DNA from: Dongia rigui
GTDB taxonomy: Bacteria; Pseudomonadota; Alphaproteobacteria; Dongiales; Dongiaceae
Assembly (NCBI RefSeq): GCF_034044635.1
Contig: NZ_JAXCLX010000004.1
Location: 372,001-436,000 of the forward strand
Direction of reading: 5' to 3'
Length of the DNA: 64,000 nucleotides
Shown here piece after piece: positions 43,003-51,569 of this stretch (position 1 is its first letter; each line of letters opens with the position of its first letter). Position numbers and translations under genes: made by a program. The notes beneath the pieces were generated by a model. That model worked only from the letters and a program-made list of their open reading frames with translations, did no database searches and had not been told where the DNA came from.

Positions 43003-44286
43003 TTACTGGCCCACGGCCGAAGGATTGTCGAGGCTGTCCGAACCCTCGACGGTGATCTTGAGACCAAGTGCCGCAACTGCGGCTTCGACCGCATGGGCCT
43101 GCGCCACGAGCGTCGTCACCACGTTCTCGATGATCTTGTTGCCGGCAGCATTGTCGGCACCGATCATCTGGTCATAAGATTCCTTGCCGCTGTCGGCCGT
43201 GTCCTTCATGACCTGCATCGCCTTGCTGGTGTCGGCCAGAGCCGCCACGACCCGCTTGCCGACCTTCTTGTCCTTGGCGGCGACCAGATCCTTCACACTG
43301 GCACCTTTCACAACCGTGCCATCGAGCCGCTTGTAGGTGCCCTTGTAGATGTCGACCATGCCGACCTGGTCGTAATAATGCGAGTTGTGAGTGTTGTCGC
43401 TGAAGCAATCATGCTCTTCCTCGGGATCGTGGAGCATGAGGCCGAGCTTGGTGCGCTCGCCGGCGAGTTCGCCATAGGACAGGCTGCCGAGACCGGTGAG
43501 GATGCCGGCGATGCCCGCATTGGCATCGCCCGTGAGGAGACGCTGACGCGCTGCACCATCCTTGGTCCAGATCGCATGCATCTGGCCGAGGTCTTCGATC
43601 AGCAGATCGGTTGCGGCCTTCAGGTAAGCGCCGCGGCGATCGCAATTGCCGTTGCTGCAGTTCTTGGTGTCGTAATCGGTCGCCGGCCGGTTGCCGGCAC
43701 CCGGACCCGTGCCATTGAGATCCTGGCCCCACAGCAGGAATTCGATGGCATGGTAGCCGATCGCCACATTGGCCTCGTTCTCGCCCACTTCCTGCAGCGA
43801 CTGCAGCAGCTTCTTGTCGATGACCGACGCGTCGACCTTGTCGGCGCCGATCTGGATCTCTTTATTGGCGATGACGTTCAGCGTGTAGAACGGGTTGCTG
43901 TCGGAGCTCTCGCCATAGGATGCCTTGTCGACGTAATCGATGAGGCCCTCGTCGAGCGGCCAGGCATTGACCAGGCCCTCGAGATCGTCGACTTCCGGGT
44001 TGCCGAAGCGGAAGCCTTCGGTGCGCATATAGGCCGGGCGGGAATCGATCCAGGCCTTGCGGGCGGCTTTCAGATTGGCATCGGTGGGGTCGGCGATCAG
44101 CTTGTCGACGGCCTTCTGCAGGTCACCGGCCGTGGTGATCGCATCGGCATACATCGCCTCGGCGATGTCGGAATAGTTCGTCAGCACGGCCTTGGCGTCC
44201 GGCGCCTTGGCTTCTGCGACACCCGCGAATGCGCTGAGCCCCAGAATCACGGCGGATCCCGCCAGAATTTTCCGACCTTTGGTCAT
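43003..44286 (-). CDS. Imelysin-family protein (first copy, IrpA-like)
   Basis: The 427-residue protein has a standard signal peptide (ILGLSAFAGVAEA). It carries the full imelysin signature GYHAIEFLLWGQDLNGTGPGAGNRPATD and AGERTKLGLMLHDPEEEHDCFSDNTH, close to IrpA of cyanobacteria, whose loss limits growth without iron. It is the first gene of a six-gene minus-strand operon. A Fur-like site about 70 bases upstream of the ATG (44286) suggests induction on iron limitation. Confidence 0.93.
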   Translation of the reverse strand: MTKGRKILAGSAVILGLSAFAGVAEAKAPDAKAVLTNYSDIAEAMYADAITTAGDLQKAVDKLIADPTDANLKAARKAWIDSRPAYMRTEGFRFGNPEVDDLEGLVNAWPLDEGLIDYVDKASYGESSDSNPFYTLNVIANKEIQIGADKVDASVIDKKLLQSLQEVGENEANVAIGYHAIEFLLWGQDLNGTGPGAGNRPATDYDTKNCSNGNCDRRGAYLKAATDLLIEDLGQMHAIWTKDGAARQRLLTGDANAGIAGILTGLGSLSYGELAGERTKLGLMLHDPEEEHDCFSDNTHNSHYYDQVGMVDIYKGTYKRLDGTVVKGASVKDLVAAKDKKVGKRVVAALADTSKAMQVMKDTADSGKESYDQMIGADNAAGNKIIENVVTTLVAQAHAVEAAVAALGLKITVEGSDSLDNPSAVGQ

Positions 44287-44354
44287 TTGCCCCTCTTTGG
44301 AAATGCGAATGGAAATGCGACGCATGAGCAACTCTCTAGCCCATGCGGTCTACG

Positions 44355-44376
44355 TTTGCAACTCATTCGCATTAAC
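44355..44376 (-). promoter_or_regulatory. Putative Fur-type site upstream of the imelysin operon
   Basis: Plus-strand TTTGCAACTCATTCGCATTAAC resembles the TGCAA-ATGATTCGCA-TT variant of Fur boxes seen in Proteobacteria. Against the classical 19-base Fur consensus about 12 positions agree on the minus strand. The location before an iron operon supports it. Confidence 0.5.
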
Positions 44377-44409
44377 AGAAACCTGGGTTTCCAGCCGGTG
44401 GGCGTGGCC

Positions 44410-44967
44410 TTAGGCGGCCTTGGCTTCCTTGGCCTGCAGCGCCGTCATGCGCTCGATCTCGCTCCAGGAGGTGCGGACGGTCTTGTCGGCCTCCGGGCTG
44501 CTCTCCTTGCGCATGTATTCGCGCAATCCCCGATGAAAGGCGCGGATATGCTTGTCGACCTCCAGCTTGTTCCGGCGCAGGAAGTCACGGCGGAACAGGA
44601 TGCGTTTGATGAGGTCGAGGGACATTTCCTCGTCCTGGACCGAACTGACGATGGCAAACGCGGCGCTGACAAGGGCAAAGCGCTGGGCCGATTCATTCTG
44701 CATTTCGTAGAGGGAATCGAGCATGTGGCCTTCTTGCTTGGCCTCTTTCTCGGCAATCAATTCCGCCATGGCCTCAGCAGGAGCCTGGTGCATGCGCTCG
44801 TTATACTCGAATTCAAGCGACATCACGGCCTGCTCGGCACGCTTCACTTCCTCATAGGCGAGGTCGAGTTCGGCCTTGGCTTCTTCGATGAGATGATGAC
44901 GCCGGATCGCCAACCAGAATGCTCCCTGCTCAGGACGCCCTTTTGGGCCCTGATCCGCGAGCAGCAT
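44410..44967 (-). CDS. Hypothetical coiled-coil protein behind a CtrA-type box
   Basis: This 185-residue, charged, almost wholly helical protein has coiled-coil stretches (about 25-75, EEAKAELDLAYEEVKRAEQAV, and 110-165). There is no signal peptide or membrane segment and no recognised family. A perfect CtrA box lies 13-27 bases before the ATG, which is very close. A TTG about 20 codons in (encoding LAIRRHHLIEEAK), preceded by CAGGGAG, may be the real start. The CtrA site suggests a motility or cell-cycle connection. Confidence 0.6.
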   Translation of the reverse strand: MLLADQGPKGRPEQGAFWLAIRRHHLIEEAKAELDLAYEEVKRAEQAVMSLEFEYNERMHQAPAEAMAELIAEKEAKQEGHMLDSLYEMQNESAQRFALVSAAFAIVSSVQDEEMSLDLIKRILFRRDFLRRNKLEVDKHIRAFHRGLREYMRKESSPEADKTVRTSWSEIERMTALQAKEAKAA

Positions 44968-44979
44968 GCCAGCAGGCCG

Positions 44980-44994
44980 TTAAAGCGAGGTTAA
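44980..44994. promoter_or_regulatory. CtrA-type box upstream of coiled-coil gene
   Basis: TTAA-AGCGAGG-TTAA exactly fits the alphaproteobacterial CtrA consensus TTAA-N7-TTAA. Confidence 0.6.
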
Positions 44995-45022
44995 ACGGCG
45001 CAAGCTAACCCTCTGAACAGGA

Positions 45023-45955
45023 TCAATATCCTTTCCTGACATCAACCTGATTGAGCAACGGCCGGCCGGACATGGCACGGCGGTAGTTCTCCAGAATGTC
45101 ATCCGCCCCGGTCCCCGCCCGGGTAATCGCGGCGACATGGGGTGTGAGGGTGATTTGCGGATGGCGCCAGAAGCCATGGGTCGCGGGCAGCGGCTCCTCG
45201 CGGAAAACGTCCAATACCGCCCGGCGGAGGCGCCCCTCCGCCAAAGCCGCCAGCAAATCCGCCTCGTTGAGCTGCGCGCCGCGCCCGACATTGATGAGGA
45301 CGGCACCCTGGGGCAGATGCCCGAAGAGCTTGGCGTCCAGAATATTCTCCGTTTCCGCTGTCAGCGGCAGCAGGCAGATCAGGATGTGGAGATCGCCCAG
45401 AAAGGTAGGCAGGCTGTCCGCCCCGCCGAAGCTGCGGATATTGCCACCCGGCTCTTTTGCCGACCGGCTCCACCCGCTGACCGAAAAGCCCAGGCCGGCG
45501 AGCTTCTGCGCAATATCGCTGCCCAGCGTGCCGAGGCCCAGGATGCCCACCCGGCAATCCTTGGCAAGACGCGGCATGGTCTCGACCCAGCGCGCATCAC
45601 GTTGCGCCGCGCGCAGTTCCGGCCCACGGCGCCATTCGTCGAGCACCTGATAGACGACGAACTCGGTCATGCTGCCCGTGAGGCCCCGGTCGACCATGCG
45701 CGCGATGGGCACGCCCTGCGGCAGGCCCGGCGAGCGCAGCAGGTGATTGACCCCGGCCCAGGTCGATTGGATCGCCTTGAGCTTCGGAAAGATCGAAAGA
45801 TCGCCCGGCGATCGCCCGCCGACGACGACAAAATCGACGGTCGCCGGATCACCCCATTCCGGCCAGAAGCGAATGTCGAGGCCGGGATCGAGCGCCCGCA
45901 GCGAGTCCGTCCATTGCGCCGCCTCGTCGGCTTCCGCCGCATAGAGAATCGTCAT
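45023..45955 (-). CDS. ghrA: Glyoxylate/hydroxypyruvate reductase A-type dehydrogenase
   Basis: The 310-residue D-isomer-specific 2-hydroxyacid dehydrogenase has the NAD(P) motif GILGLGTLGSDIAQKLAGLG, the serine/arginine (GWSRSAKE) typical of NADPH preference, the catalytic Arg/Glu/His set (NVGRGAQLNE, DVFREEPLP, LTPHVAAIT) and the N-terminal WAGVNHLL signature of GhrA. It reduces glyoxylate and hydroxypyruvate in the cytoplasm. I start it at 45955 (MTILYAAEADE); upstream in-frame residues are not part of the fold. It is divergent from the aminotransferase gene with 79 bases between, suggesting shared 2-oxoacid/amine metabolism. Confidence 0.87.
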   Translation of the reverse strand: MTILYAAEADEAAQWTDSLRALDPGLDIRFWPEWGDPATVDFVVVGGRSPGDLSIFPKLKAIQSTWAGVNHLLRSPGLPQGVPIARMVDRGLTGSMTEFVVYQVLDEWRRGPELRAAQRDARWVETMPRLAKDCRVGILGLGTLGSDIAQKLAGLGFSVSGWSRSAKEPGGNIRSFGGADSLPTFLGDLHILICLLPLTAETENILDAKLFGHLPQGAVLINVGRGAQLNEADLLAALAEGRLRRAVLDVFREEPLPATHGFWRHPQITLTPHVAAITRAGTGADDILENYRRAMSGRPLLNQVDVRKGY

Positions 45956-46034
45956 CCTAATCCCTGCCCGCCCTTGACTTGCGGTCCACCACCTTGGCAT
46001 GACCGCTGGGCATAGCAGCCAAAGGGAGCATTGA

Positions 46035-47402
46035 ATGTCAACCGCGGCAAGACGCGACAAGGTGATGGATTGGGAACCAGGCACCTTGCCCAAGGTCGAT
46101 TACGGGGCAGGCTGCTATATCTTCGACACCGATGGCCGGCGCTATCTGGATGGGTCGGCTGGTCCCGCCGTCTACGCCCTGGGCCACGCGCATCCCGAGG
46201 TCAACGAGGCCATCAAGAAGCAGCTCGACCGCATCGCCCACGGCTATCGCTACACCTTCACCAGCGCGCCACTCGAGGAACTGACGGCGATCGTCGCCGC
46301 GCGTTGCGGCGGTGGCCTCAACAACATGACCTTCAACAGCAGCGGCTCGGAAGCGATCGAATCGGCGATCAAGATCGCGCTGCAGTACCAGACCGCCATC
46401 GGCCAGAAGAGCCGGCGCCTGTTCATCAGCCGCGAACGCTCATGGCATGGCAACACGATGGGTGCCACGTCCATTTCGGGATTTGCCGCCCGGCGTGCGG
46501 CGTTCGAGGGGGCGCTGATGCCGTCCAATCTGATTTCGCCAGCCAATGTCTATCGCCCGCCGTCGGGTTATCTCGCCAAAAGCGGCGGCAAGATCGATCC
46601 GGTCGAGGTCGGGAAGTATTGCGCGCAGGAGCTTGAGGACAAGATCCTTGAATTGGGCGCCGAGCGGGTCGCCGCTTTCGTCTTCGAGCCGGTGGTGGGC
46701 GCTGCCGGGGGCTGCGTCCCCGCCCCGCCGGGCTATGCGGCCCTGGTGCGCGCGATCTGCGACAAACACGGCGTGCTGATGATTGCCGACGAGGTCATGT
46801 GCGGCTCGGGCCGGACGGGAACTTGGCGCGCCCTCGCCCATGACGGCGTCGAGCCGGACATCATGACGGTCGCCAAGGGGCTGGGGGCCGGCTATGTGCC
46901 GCTGGGCGGCACCATCTATCACGACCGCCTCAAAGGGCCGATGTTCGCCAAGGATGGCGGGCTGCTGACCGGGCACACATTCACCGGCCATACCTTGGCT
47001 TGTGCCGCCGCCGTCGCCGTGCAGAACGTGATCACCCGCGACCATCTGGTGGAAAAGGTCCATGACGACGGGCTGCATTTCGAGCAGCTGCTGCGGCGGG
47101 CCTTTGCCGACAACCCACATGTCGGCGACGTGCGTGGCCGGGGCTTCTTCTGGGCGATCGAGATCGTCAAAGACAAGCTGACCAAGGCGCCATTCGATCC
47201 GTCGCTGGCGGTCTATCAGCGCTTCCGGGATCGGTGCTTTGCCAACGGCCTCATCTGCTATCCAGTCGGCGGCAATGTCGACGGCAAGGCCGGCGATATC
47301 GCCATCTTCTCACCGCCCTATATTGCGACGCGGGACGAACTGGCCACGATCGCCGATATCGCCAAGGCAAGCCTCGATCAGGTTCTGGCCGACCTGGCGT
47401 AA
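46035..47402 (+). CDS. Class III aminotransferase (omega-amino acid/aspartate aminotransferase family)
   Basis: The 455-residue PLP enzyme has NSSGSEAIESAIKIA (101-115), WHGN (137-140), DEVMCGSGRTG with Asp252, and the PLP lysine Lys281 in TVAKGLGAGYVPLGG. The GYRYTFTSAPLEELT and TGHTFTGHTLACAAA segments are typical of the subgroup using omega-amino acids or amines with pyruvate or 2-oxoglutarate. It is only distantly similar to the aminotransferase at 5594-6967. GGGAG precedes the start. The exact substrate is unknown. Confidence 0.9.
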   Translation: MSTAARRDKVMDWEPGTLPKVDYGAGCYIFDTDGRRYLDGSAGPAVYALGHAHPEVNEAIKKQLDRIAHGYRYTFTSAPLEELTAIVAARCGGGLNNMTFNSSGSEAIESAIKIALQYQTAIGQKSRRLFISRERSWHGNTMGATSISGFAARRAAFEGALMPSNLISPANVYRPPSGYLAKSGGKIDPVEVGKYCAQELEDKILELGAERVAAFVFEPVVGAAGGCVPAPPGYAALVRAICDKHGVLMIADEVMCGSGRTGTWRALAHDGVEPDIMTVAKGLGAGYVPLGGTIYHDRLKGPMFAKDGGLLTGHTFTGHTLACAAAVAVQNVITRDHLVEKVHDDGLHFEQLLRRAFADNPHVGDVRGRGFFWAIEIVKDKLTKAPFDPSLAVYQRFRDRCFANGLICYPVGGNVDGKAGDIAIFSPPYIATRDELATIADIAKASLDQVLADLA

Positions 47403-47497
47403 GTAAGCCTAGGCCGACGTCATTTCCGCGCATTTCTGCACACGATGATGGAAGCAGGGTTATCCTTTTTCAAGGAATCGCCTGTTATAGTTCTGGC

Positions 47498-47604
47498 GTG
47501 GCGGTTCAGGGGTCGTGCCCTGCAGCTGCCAGACAGTTCCACAGACCATCTCGACCCCCTTAAGCAACTCGCCGGCATCCCCCCGATGCCGGCGTTTTCT
47601 TTTT
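47498..47604 (+). ncRNA. Candidate small RNA between aminotransferase and GNAT genes
   Basis: An extended -10 element (TGTTATAGT, -10 hexamer 47486-47491) precedes about 107 bases that end in a strong intrinsic terminator, with no open frame that looks coding. The -35 region is poor. It could equally be only the 3' end of the aminotransferase transcript. Confidence 0.3.
47570..47604 (+). terminator. Rho-independent terminator
   Basis: CGCCGGCATC pairs with GATGCCGGCG (47570-47579, 47585-47594) over a C5 loop and is followed by TTTTCTTTTT. Confidence 0.92.
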
Positions 47605-47629
47605 GGAAGGAAGGGATCATGATGTTTCG

Positions 47630-48169
47630 ATGCAAGCCGACCAGGACAGGCCGATAGCCAGCATACGCCTTGCTCAAGCCGAGGATGCGGCTGGCATTGC
47701 CCGGGTCCATGTTGAAAGCTGGCGCGACGCCTATTCCGGCGTCCTCCCCGACCGGCACCTGCTGAACCTCGATCCCGAACGCCACGCCATCGGCTGGACA
47801 CGCAGCCTCGCCCGCGCTGACGACAGACGCCACACCTTGGTCGCCGTCGCCGATGATGAAGTCGTGGGCTTTGCGACCTTCGGCCCGGCGCGCGAAGGGC
47901 GGCCAAGTGCCGAGGGCGAAATATACATGCTCTATGTCGCCACCGATTGGCGGGAACTTGGTATCGGCCGCCAACTGGTGCAAGCCGCGTTCGTTGCCAT
48001 GTGGGAGATGGGCAGCAAGGCCGCCAGCATCTGGTGCCTCGAGGAGAATCACGCGGCGATCGGCTTTTATAAGCGCATCGACGGCAAGCGAATATCCGCG
48101 CCGCGCCAAGAGCGCGTCGGTGGCGCCGACTTTCCAGTGATTGGATTCAGTTGGTCGCTGTTCAATTGA
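47630..48169 (+). CDS. GNAT-family N-acetyltransferase
   Basis: The 179-residue protein has the GNAT pattern: IRLAQAEDAAGIARVHVESWRDAY (motif C/D), a central strand EIYMLYVATDWRELGIGRQLVQAAF containing the acetyl-CoA loop (R/Q-x-x-G-x-G/A as RELGIGRQ), and CLEENHAAIGFYKRIDGKR. It transfers an acetyl group from acetyl-CoA to an amine of unknown identity. I chose the ATG at 47630; a TTG at 47603 is in frame but lies in the preceding terminator's T tract. GGAAGGGA upstream is somewhat distant. Confidence 0.88.
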   Translation: MQADQDRPIASIRLAQAEDAAGIARVHVESWRDAYSGVLPDRHLLNLDPERHAIGWTRSLARADDRRHTLVAVADDEVVGFATFGPAREGRPSAEGEIYMLYVATDWRELGIGRQLVQAAFVAMWEMGSKAASIWCLEENHAAIGFYKRIDGKRISAPRQERVGGADFPVIGFSWSLFN

Positions 48170-48244
48170 GCGGGAGCGGAAGCCTGCTTTCGCCCGTTCG
48201 GGCTTCAGAGCGGCAGCCTTCACTCGGCTCTCGCGAGCGGAGGG

Positions 48245-48320
48245 TGGTGGGCGATGACGGACTCGAACCGCCGACATTCTCGGTGTAAACGAGACGCTCT
48301 ACCAACTGAGCTAATCGCCC
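48245..48320 (-). tRNA. tRNA-Val (anticodon TAC)
   Basis: The minus strand folds as a complete cloverleaf: acceptor GGGCGAT/ATCGCCC, D-arm AGCTCAGTTGGTAGAGC, anticodon stem TCTCG/CGAGA around loop TTTACAC (anticodon TAC), T-arm GGCGGTTCGAACCCGTC, and encoded CCA. It lies just after hupB on the same strand. Confidence 0.97.
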
Positions 48321-48327
48321 CCAGGCA

Positions 48328-48350
48328 GCAGGCTCTATGACAGAGCCTGC
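48328..48350 (-). terminator. Hairpin between hupB and tRNA-Val
   Basis: GCAGGCTCT pairs with AGAGCCTGC over a 5-base loop, without a T tract. It ends 8 bases before the tRNA, so it may be a processing signal rather than a full terminator. Confidence 0.55.
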
Positions 48351-48366
48351 ACCGGTAATCGTAACC

Positions 48367-48639
48367 TTAGTTGATCGCGTCCTTGAGGCCCTTGCCGGCC
48401 TTGAACTTGGGCTGCTTGGACGCGGGAATCTGGATCTCTTCACCCGTGCGCGGGTTGCGGCCGACGCTGGCTTCGCGCTTGGCGACATGGAAGTTGCCGA
48501 AGCCAACGAGGCGTACTTCCTGCTCAGCCTTCAGCGAGCGGGTGATCGAATCGAAAACGGAATCGACGGCCTTGGCGGCATCAGCCTTGGAGAGGCCGGT
48601 CTCCTGCGAGACTTCGGCGATGAGATCATTCTTATTCAC
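48367..48639 (-). CDS. hupB: DNA-binding protein HU
   Basis: The 90-residue histone-like protein has the usual order: NKNDLIAEVSQETGLSKADAAKAVDSVF dimerisation helices, VRLVGFGNFHVAKREASVGRNPRTGEEIQIPAS (beta arm with the conserved Pro) and the C-terminal helix. It binds and bends DNA as a dimer in the nucleoid. It lies downstream of lon on the same strand, with a terminator between, the common alphaproteobacterial arrangement. Confidence 0.97.
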   Translation of the reverse strand: MNKNDLIAEVSQETGLSKADAAKAVDSVFDSITRSLKAEQEVRLVGFGNFHVAKREASVGRNPRTGEEIQIPASKQPKFKAGKGLKDAIN

Positions 48640-48724
48640 GGGTAACCCCTTTTCTTACTGGATCGGTCAAACCTGCTCGCCCATCCCCGCAAGAAGGTGC
48701 GCGGATATTAGAACCGGCTCGCTC

Positions 48725-48776
48725 CAAAAATCAATCACGGCACCAGGGGTTTTTCGCCCTGGCGCCGCGATTTTAT
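48725..48776 (-). terminator. Intrinsic terminator after lon
   Basis: On the minus strand ATCGCGGCGCCAGGG pairs with CCCTGGTGCCGTGAT (two wobbles) over a short loop and is followed by TGATTTTTGG. Confidence 0.85.
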
Positions 48777-48796
48777 TGAGATAAATCAGCGCTAGA

Positions 48797-51208
48797 TCAA
48801 TGGGTCACGATGCCGCCGACGTCATCCTCGCCGTCTTTCTTGACGGTGTGGTCGACTTCCGGCGGTTCAACCCATTCAATCGGCGTCAGCGGGTTGACGA
48901 GCGCGTTCTTCAACACTTCGTCCACCGTCTGCACCGGAATGATGGTCAGACCCTTTTTGACGTTCTCGGGAATGTCGGCGAGATCCTTTTCATTTTCACT
49001 TGGGATCAGCGCCGTCTTGATGCCGGCACGCAACGCGGCCAACAGCTTTTCCTTCAAACCACCAATCGGCAGCACGCGACCACGCAGGGTGACTTCGCCG
49101 GTCATGGCCACATCACGCCGCACCGGATTGCCGGTGAGAACAGAGACGATGGTGGTGACCATGGCGATACCCGCCGATGGGCCGTCCTTTGGCGTTGCAC
49201 CTTCCGGCACGTGGACGTGGATGTCCTTGCGGTTGAACAGGGTCGGCTTGATGCCGAATTCAACCGCACGGGACTTCACGAAGGATTCGGCGGCCTGCAC
49301 CGATTCCTTCATCACATCGCCGAGTTTGCCGGTCGCAATGACACGCCCCTTGCCAGGCACGGTCACGGCTTCGATCGTCAGAATCTCGCCGCCGACTTCC
49401 GTCCAGGCAAGACCGGTGGTGACACCGACCATGTCGGTCGTCTCCGCCTCGCCGTAGCGGAACTTGCGCACGCCAGCATATTTGGCGAGGTTGCGCCGGC
49501 TGATCGAGACCTTCTTCAGATCCTTCATCAGGATCTCTTTGATCGACTTGCGCGCAAGGTTCGCGATCTCGCGTTCCAGGCTACGCACACCGGCTTCGCG
49601 CGTGTAGTAACGCACGAGGTCGCGAATGGCGTCCTCCGAGAGCACCCACTCGCCCTTCTTCAGACCGTGGTCCTTGATCTGCTTGGGCAGCAGATGGCGC
49701 ATGGCAATTTCGACCTTCTCATCCTCGGTGTAGCCGGGGATGCGGATGATCTCCATACGATCCAAAAGCGGCTGCGCCATGCGCAGGCTGTTGGCGGTCG
49801 TGATGAACATGACATCCGAGAGGTCGTAATCGACTTCCAGGTAATGGTCGTTGAAGTTGACGTTCTGCTCCGGGTCCAAGACCTCAAGCAATGCCGCCGA
49901 CGGATCGCCCCGGTAATCGGAGCCCATCTTGTCGATCTCGTCCAAGAGGAACAGCGGATTCGACGACTTCGCCTTCTTCATCGCCTGGATGATCTTGCCC
50001 GGCATCGAACCGATATAGGTCCGGCGGTGACCGCGAATCTCAGCCTCGTCACGCACACCGCCCAGGCTGATACGCGAGAACGTACGGCCCGTGGCACGCG
50101 CGATCGACTTGCCGAGCGAGGTCTTGCCGACGCCCGGAGGACCGACCAAGCACAGGATCGGGCCTTTGATCTTCTTCTGGCGCTGCTGCACGGCCAAGTA
50201 TTCGAGGATGCGCTCCTTGACCTTCTCGAGACCGTAATGGTCTTCGTTCAGCACTTTCTCGGCCAGCTTGATGTCGCGCTTCACCTTGGTCGGCTTGTTC
50301 CAAGGAATCGACAGCAGCCAGTCGAGATAGTTGCGCACGACCGTCGCTTCCGCCGACATGGGGCTCATGGTGCGAAGCTTCTTCACCTCGGCCATCGCCT
50401 TTTCGGCGGCTTCCTTGGAGAACTTGGTCTTCTTGATCTTGTCTTCGATTTCGGCCACTTCGTCGCGGCCTTCCTCGCCCTCGCCGAGTTCCTTCTGAAT
50501 GGCCTTCATCTGCTCATTCAAATAGTACTCGCGCTGGGTCTTCTCCATCTGGCGCTTCACGCGGCTGCGGATGCGCTTTTCCACCTGGAGAACGCCGATC
50601 TCGCCTTCCATGAAGGCATAGACCTTCTCCAACCGCTCGGCGACGGTCTGGCATTCGAGGATTTCCTGCTTCTCAGGAATCTTCAGTGCCAGATGCGAGG
50701 CGACCGTGTCGGCAAGCTTGGCTGCGTCTTCGATCTGGTTGATCGAGACGAGGACTTCCGGCGGGATCTTCTTGTTGAGCTTGATGTACTGCTCGAACTG
50801 CGAAACGACGGAGCGGGCAAGCGCCTCGATCTCCTTGCCTTCGATGGGCGCATCGACGATCACCGCCGCTTCGGCCACGAAGAACGTATCGTTATCGACA
50901 AATTTGGTGATGCGCGCGCGCTGACCGCCTTCGACCAGCACTTTCACAGTGCCGTCGGGCAGTTTCAGCAGCTGGAGAACGGTACCAACCGTGCCGACCT
51001 CATAGATATCGCCGGCGCCGGGGTCATCCTGGGCGGCGTTCTTCTGGGTGGCCAAGAGGATTTGCTTGTCCTCCTTCATCACGTCTTCGAGGGCCCGCAC
51101 TGATTTCTCGCGGCCAACGAAGAGCGGCACGATCATGTGTGGGAACACGACGATGTCGCGCAAGGGGAGGACTGGGTAGTTCTGGGTCTTCGGCGTTGTC
51201 TCGGACAT
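48797..51208 (-). CDS. lon: ATP-dependent protease La (Lon)
   Basis: The 803-residue cytoplasmic protease has an N-terminal substrate-binding domain (NYPVLPLRDIVVFPHMIVPLFVGR), a coiled coil, an AAA+ module (Walker A GPPGVGKTSLGKS, Walker B PLFLLDEIDKMG) and the C-terminal Ser-Lys protease domain (VPEGATPKDGPSAGIAM with the catalytic Ser; GLKEKLLAALRAGIKT with Lys). It degrades misfolded and regulatory proteins; in alphaproteobacteria these include CcrM and DnaA. The length is standard. The 361-base upstream region holds its promoter; I could not identify a convincing heat-shock site. Confidence 0.98.
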   Translation of the reverse strand: MSETTPKTQNYPVLPLRDIVVFPHMIVPLFVGREKSVRALEDVMKEDKQILLATQKNAAQDDPGAGDIYEVGTVGTVLQLLKLPDGTVKVLVEGGQRARITKFVDNDTFFVAEAAVIVDAPIEGKEIEALARSVVSQFEQYIKLNKKIPPEVLVSINQIEDAAKLADTVASHLALKIPEKQEILECQTVAERLEKVYAFMEGEIGVLQVEKRIRSRVKRQMEKTQREYYLNEQMKAIQKELGEGEEGRDEVAEIEDKIKKTKFSKEAAEKAMAEVKKLRTMSPMSAEATVVRNYLDWLLSIPWNKPTKVKRDIKLAEKVLNEDHYGLEKVKERILEYLAVQQRQKKIKGPILCLVGPPGVGKTSLGKSIARATGRTFSRISLGGVRDEAEIRGHRRTYIGSMPGKIIQAMKKAKSSNPLFLLDEIDKMGSDYRGDPSAALLEVLDPEQNVNFNDHYLEVDYDLSDVMFITTANSLRMAQPLLDRMEIIRIPGYTEDEKVEIAMRHLLPKQIKDHGLKKGEWVLSEDAIRDLVRYYTREAGVRSLEREIANLARKSIKEILMKDLKKVSISRRNLAKYAGVRKFRYGEAETTDMVGVTTGLAWTEVGGEILTIEAVTVPGKGRVIATGKLGDVMKESVQAAESFVKSRAVEFGIKPTLFNRKDIHVHVPEGATPKDGPSAGIAMVTTIVSVLTGNPVRRDVAMTGEVTLRGRVLPIGGLKEKLLAALRAGIKTALIPSENEKDLADIPENVKKGLTIIPVQTVDEVLKNALVNPLTPIEWVEPPEVDHTVKKDGEDDVGGIVTH

Positions 51209-51569
51209 GATAGGTTTTTGCGCCTTTCTCGATAAGCAGCAGACTAGCCCCTGGGACCTACGACCCGCAACTGCGCGACCGTTAGCCTCACTCGTTCAAG
51301 CACGGAACATGCGGCGCACCGTGGCCTCGAACTCTCGGGAAGAAAGTACCGCCCTTCCGTTAACAATCTGGTCAATCCTTAACGCGCATTCAAGGGGTAC
51401 GGCATGGATGGGCCAGTGCCTTGGAATCATGACCTATTTTTACAAGCAATTCTCGGGCCGCGGCGCCCAAGCCGGGCGACTCCGGCACTGATCGCCGGAC
51501 TGGTTTGCTGCAAATACAAGGTTTGGCGGCGCATCATTCCAGTGTGACGCGAGGTGAAGTCGGGGGAAC
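51209..51569. other. Intergenic region upstream of lon, no confident gene
   Basis: A 361-base stretch between lon (promoter side) and the end of the COQ10-like gene. On the plus strand a 47-codon frame (51404-51547) follows AAGGGG, and an overlapping 20-codon frame starts at 51429 (MTYFYKQFSGRGAQAGRLRH). Neither has recognisable similarity. No strong hairpin is seen. Confidence 0.4.

Noticed and set aside
48800-51103. A 767-codon open frame opposite lon
   Set aside because: It lies wholly within lon on the other strand, with a composition typical of antisense frames and no domain.
51209-51310. Sigma-32-type heat-shock promoter for lon
   Set aside because: CTTGAAC occurs at about the right place on the minus strand but no matching -10 (CCCCAT/CYTAT) follows at the proper distance.
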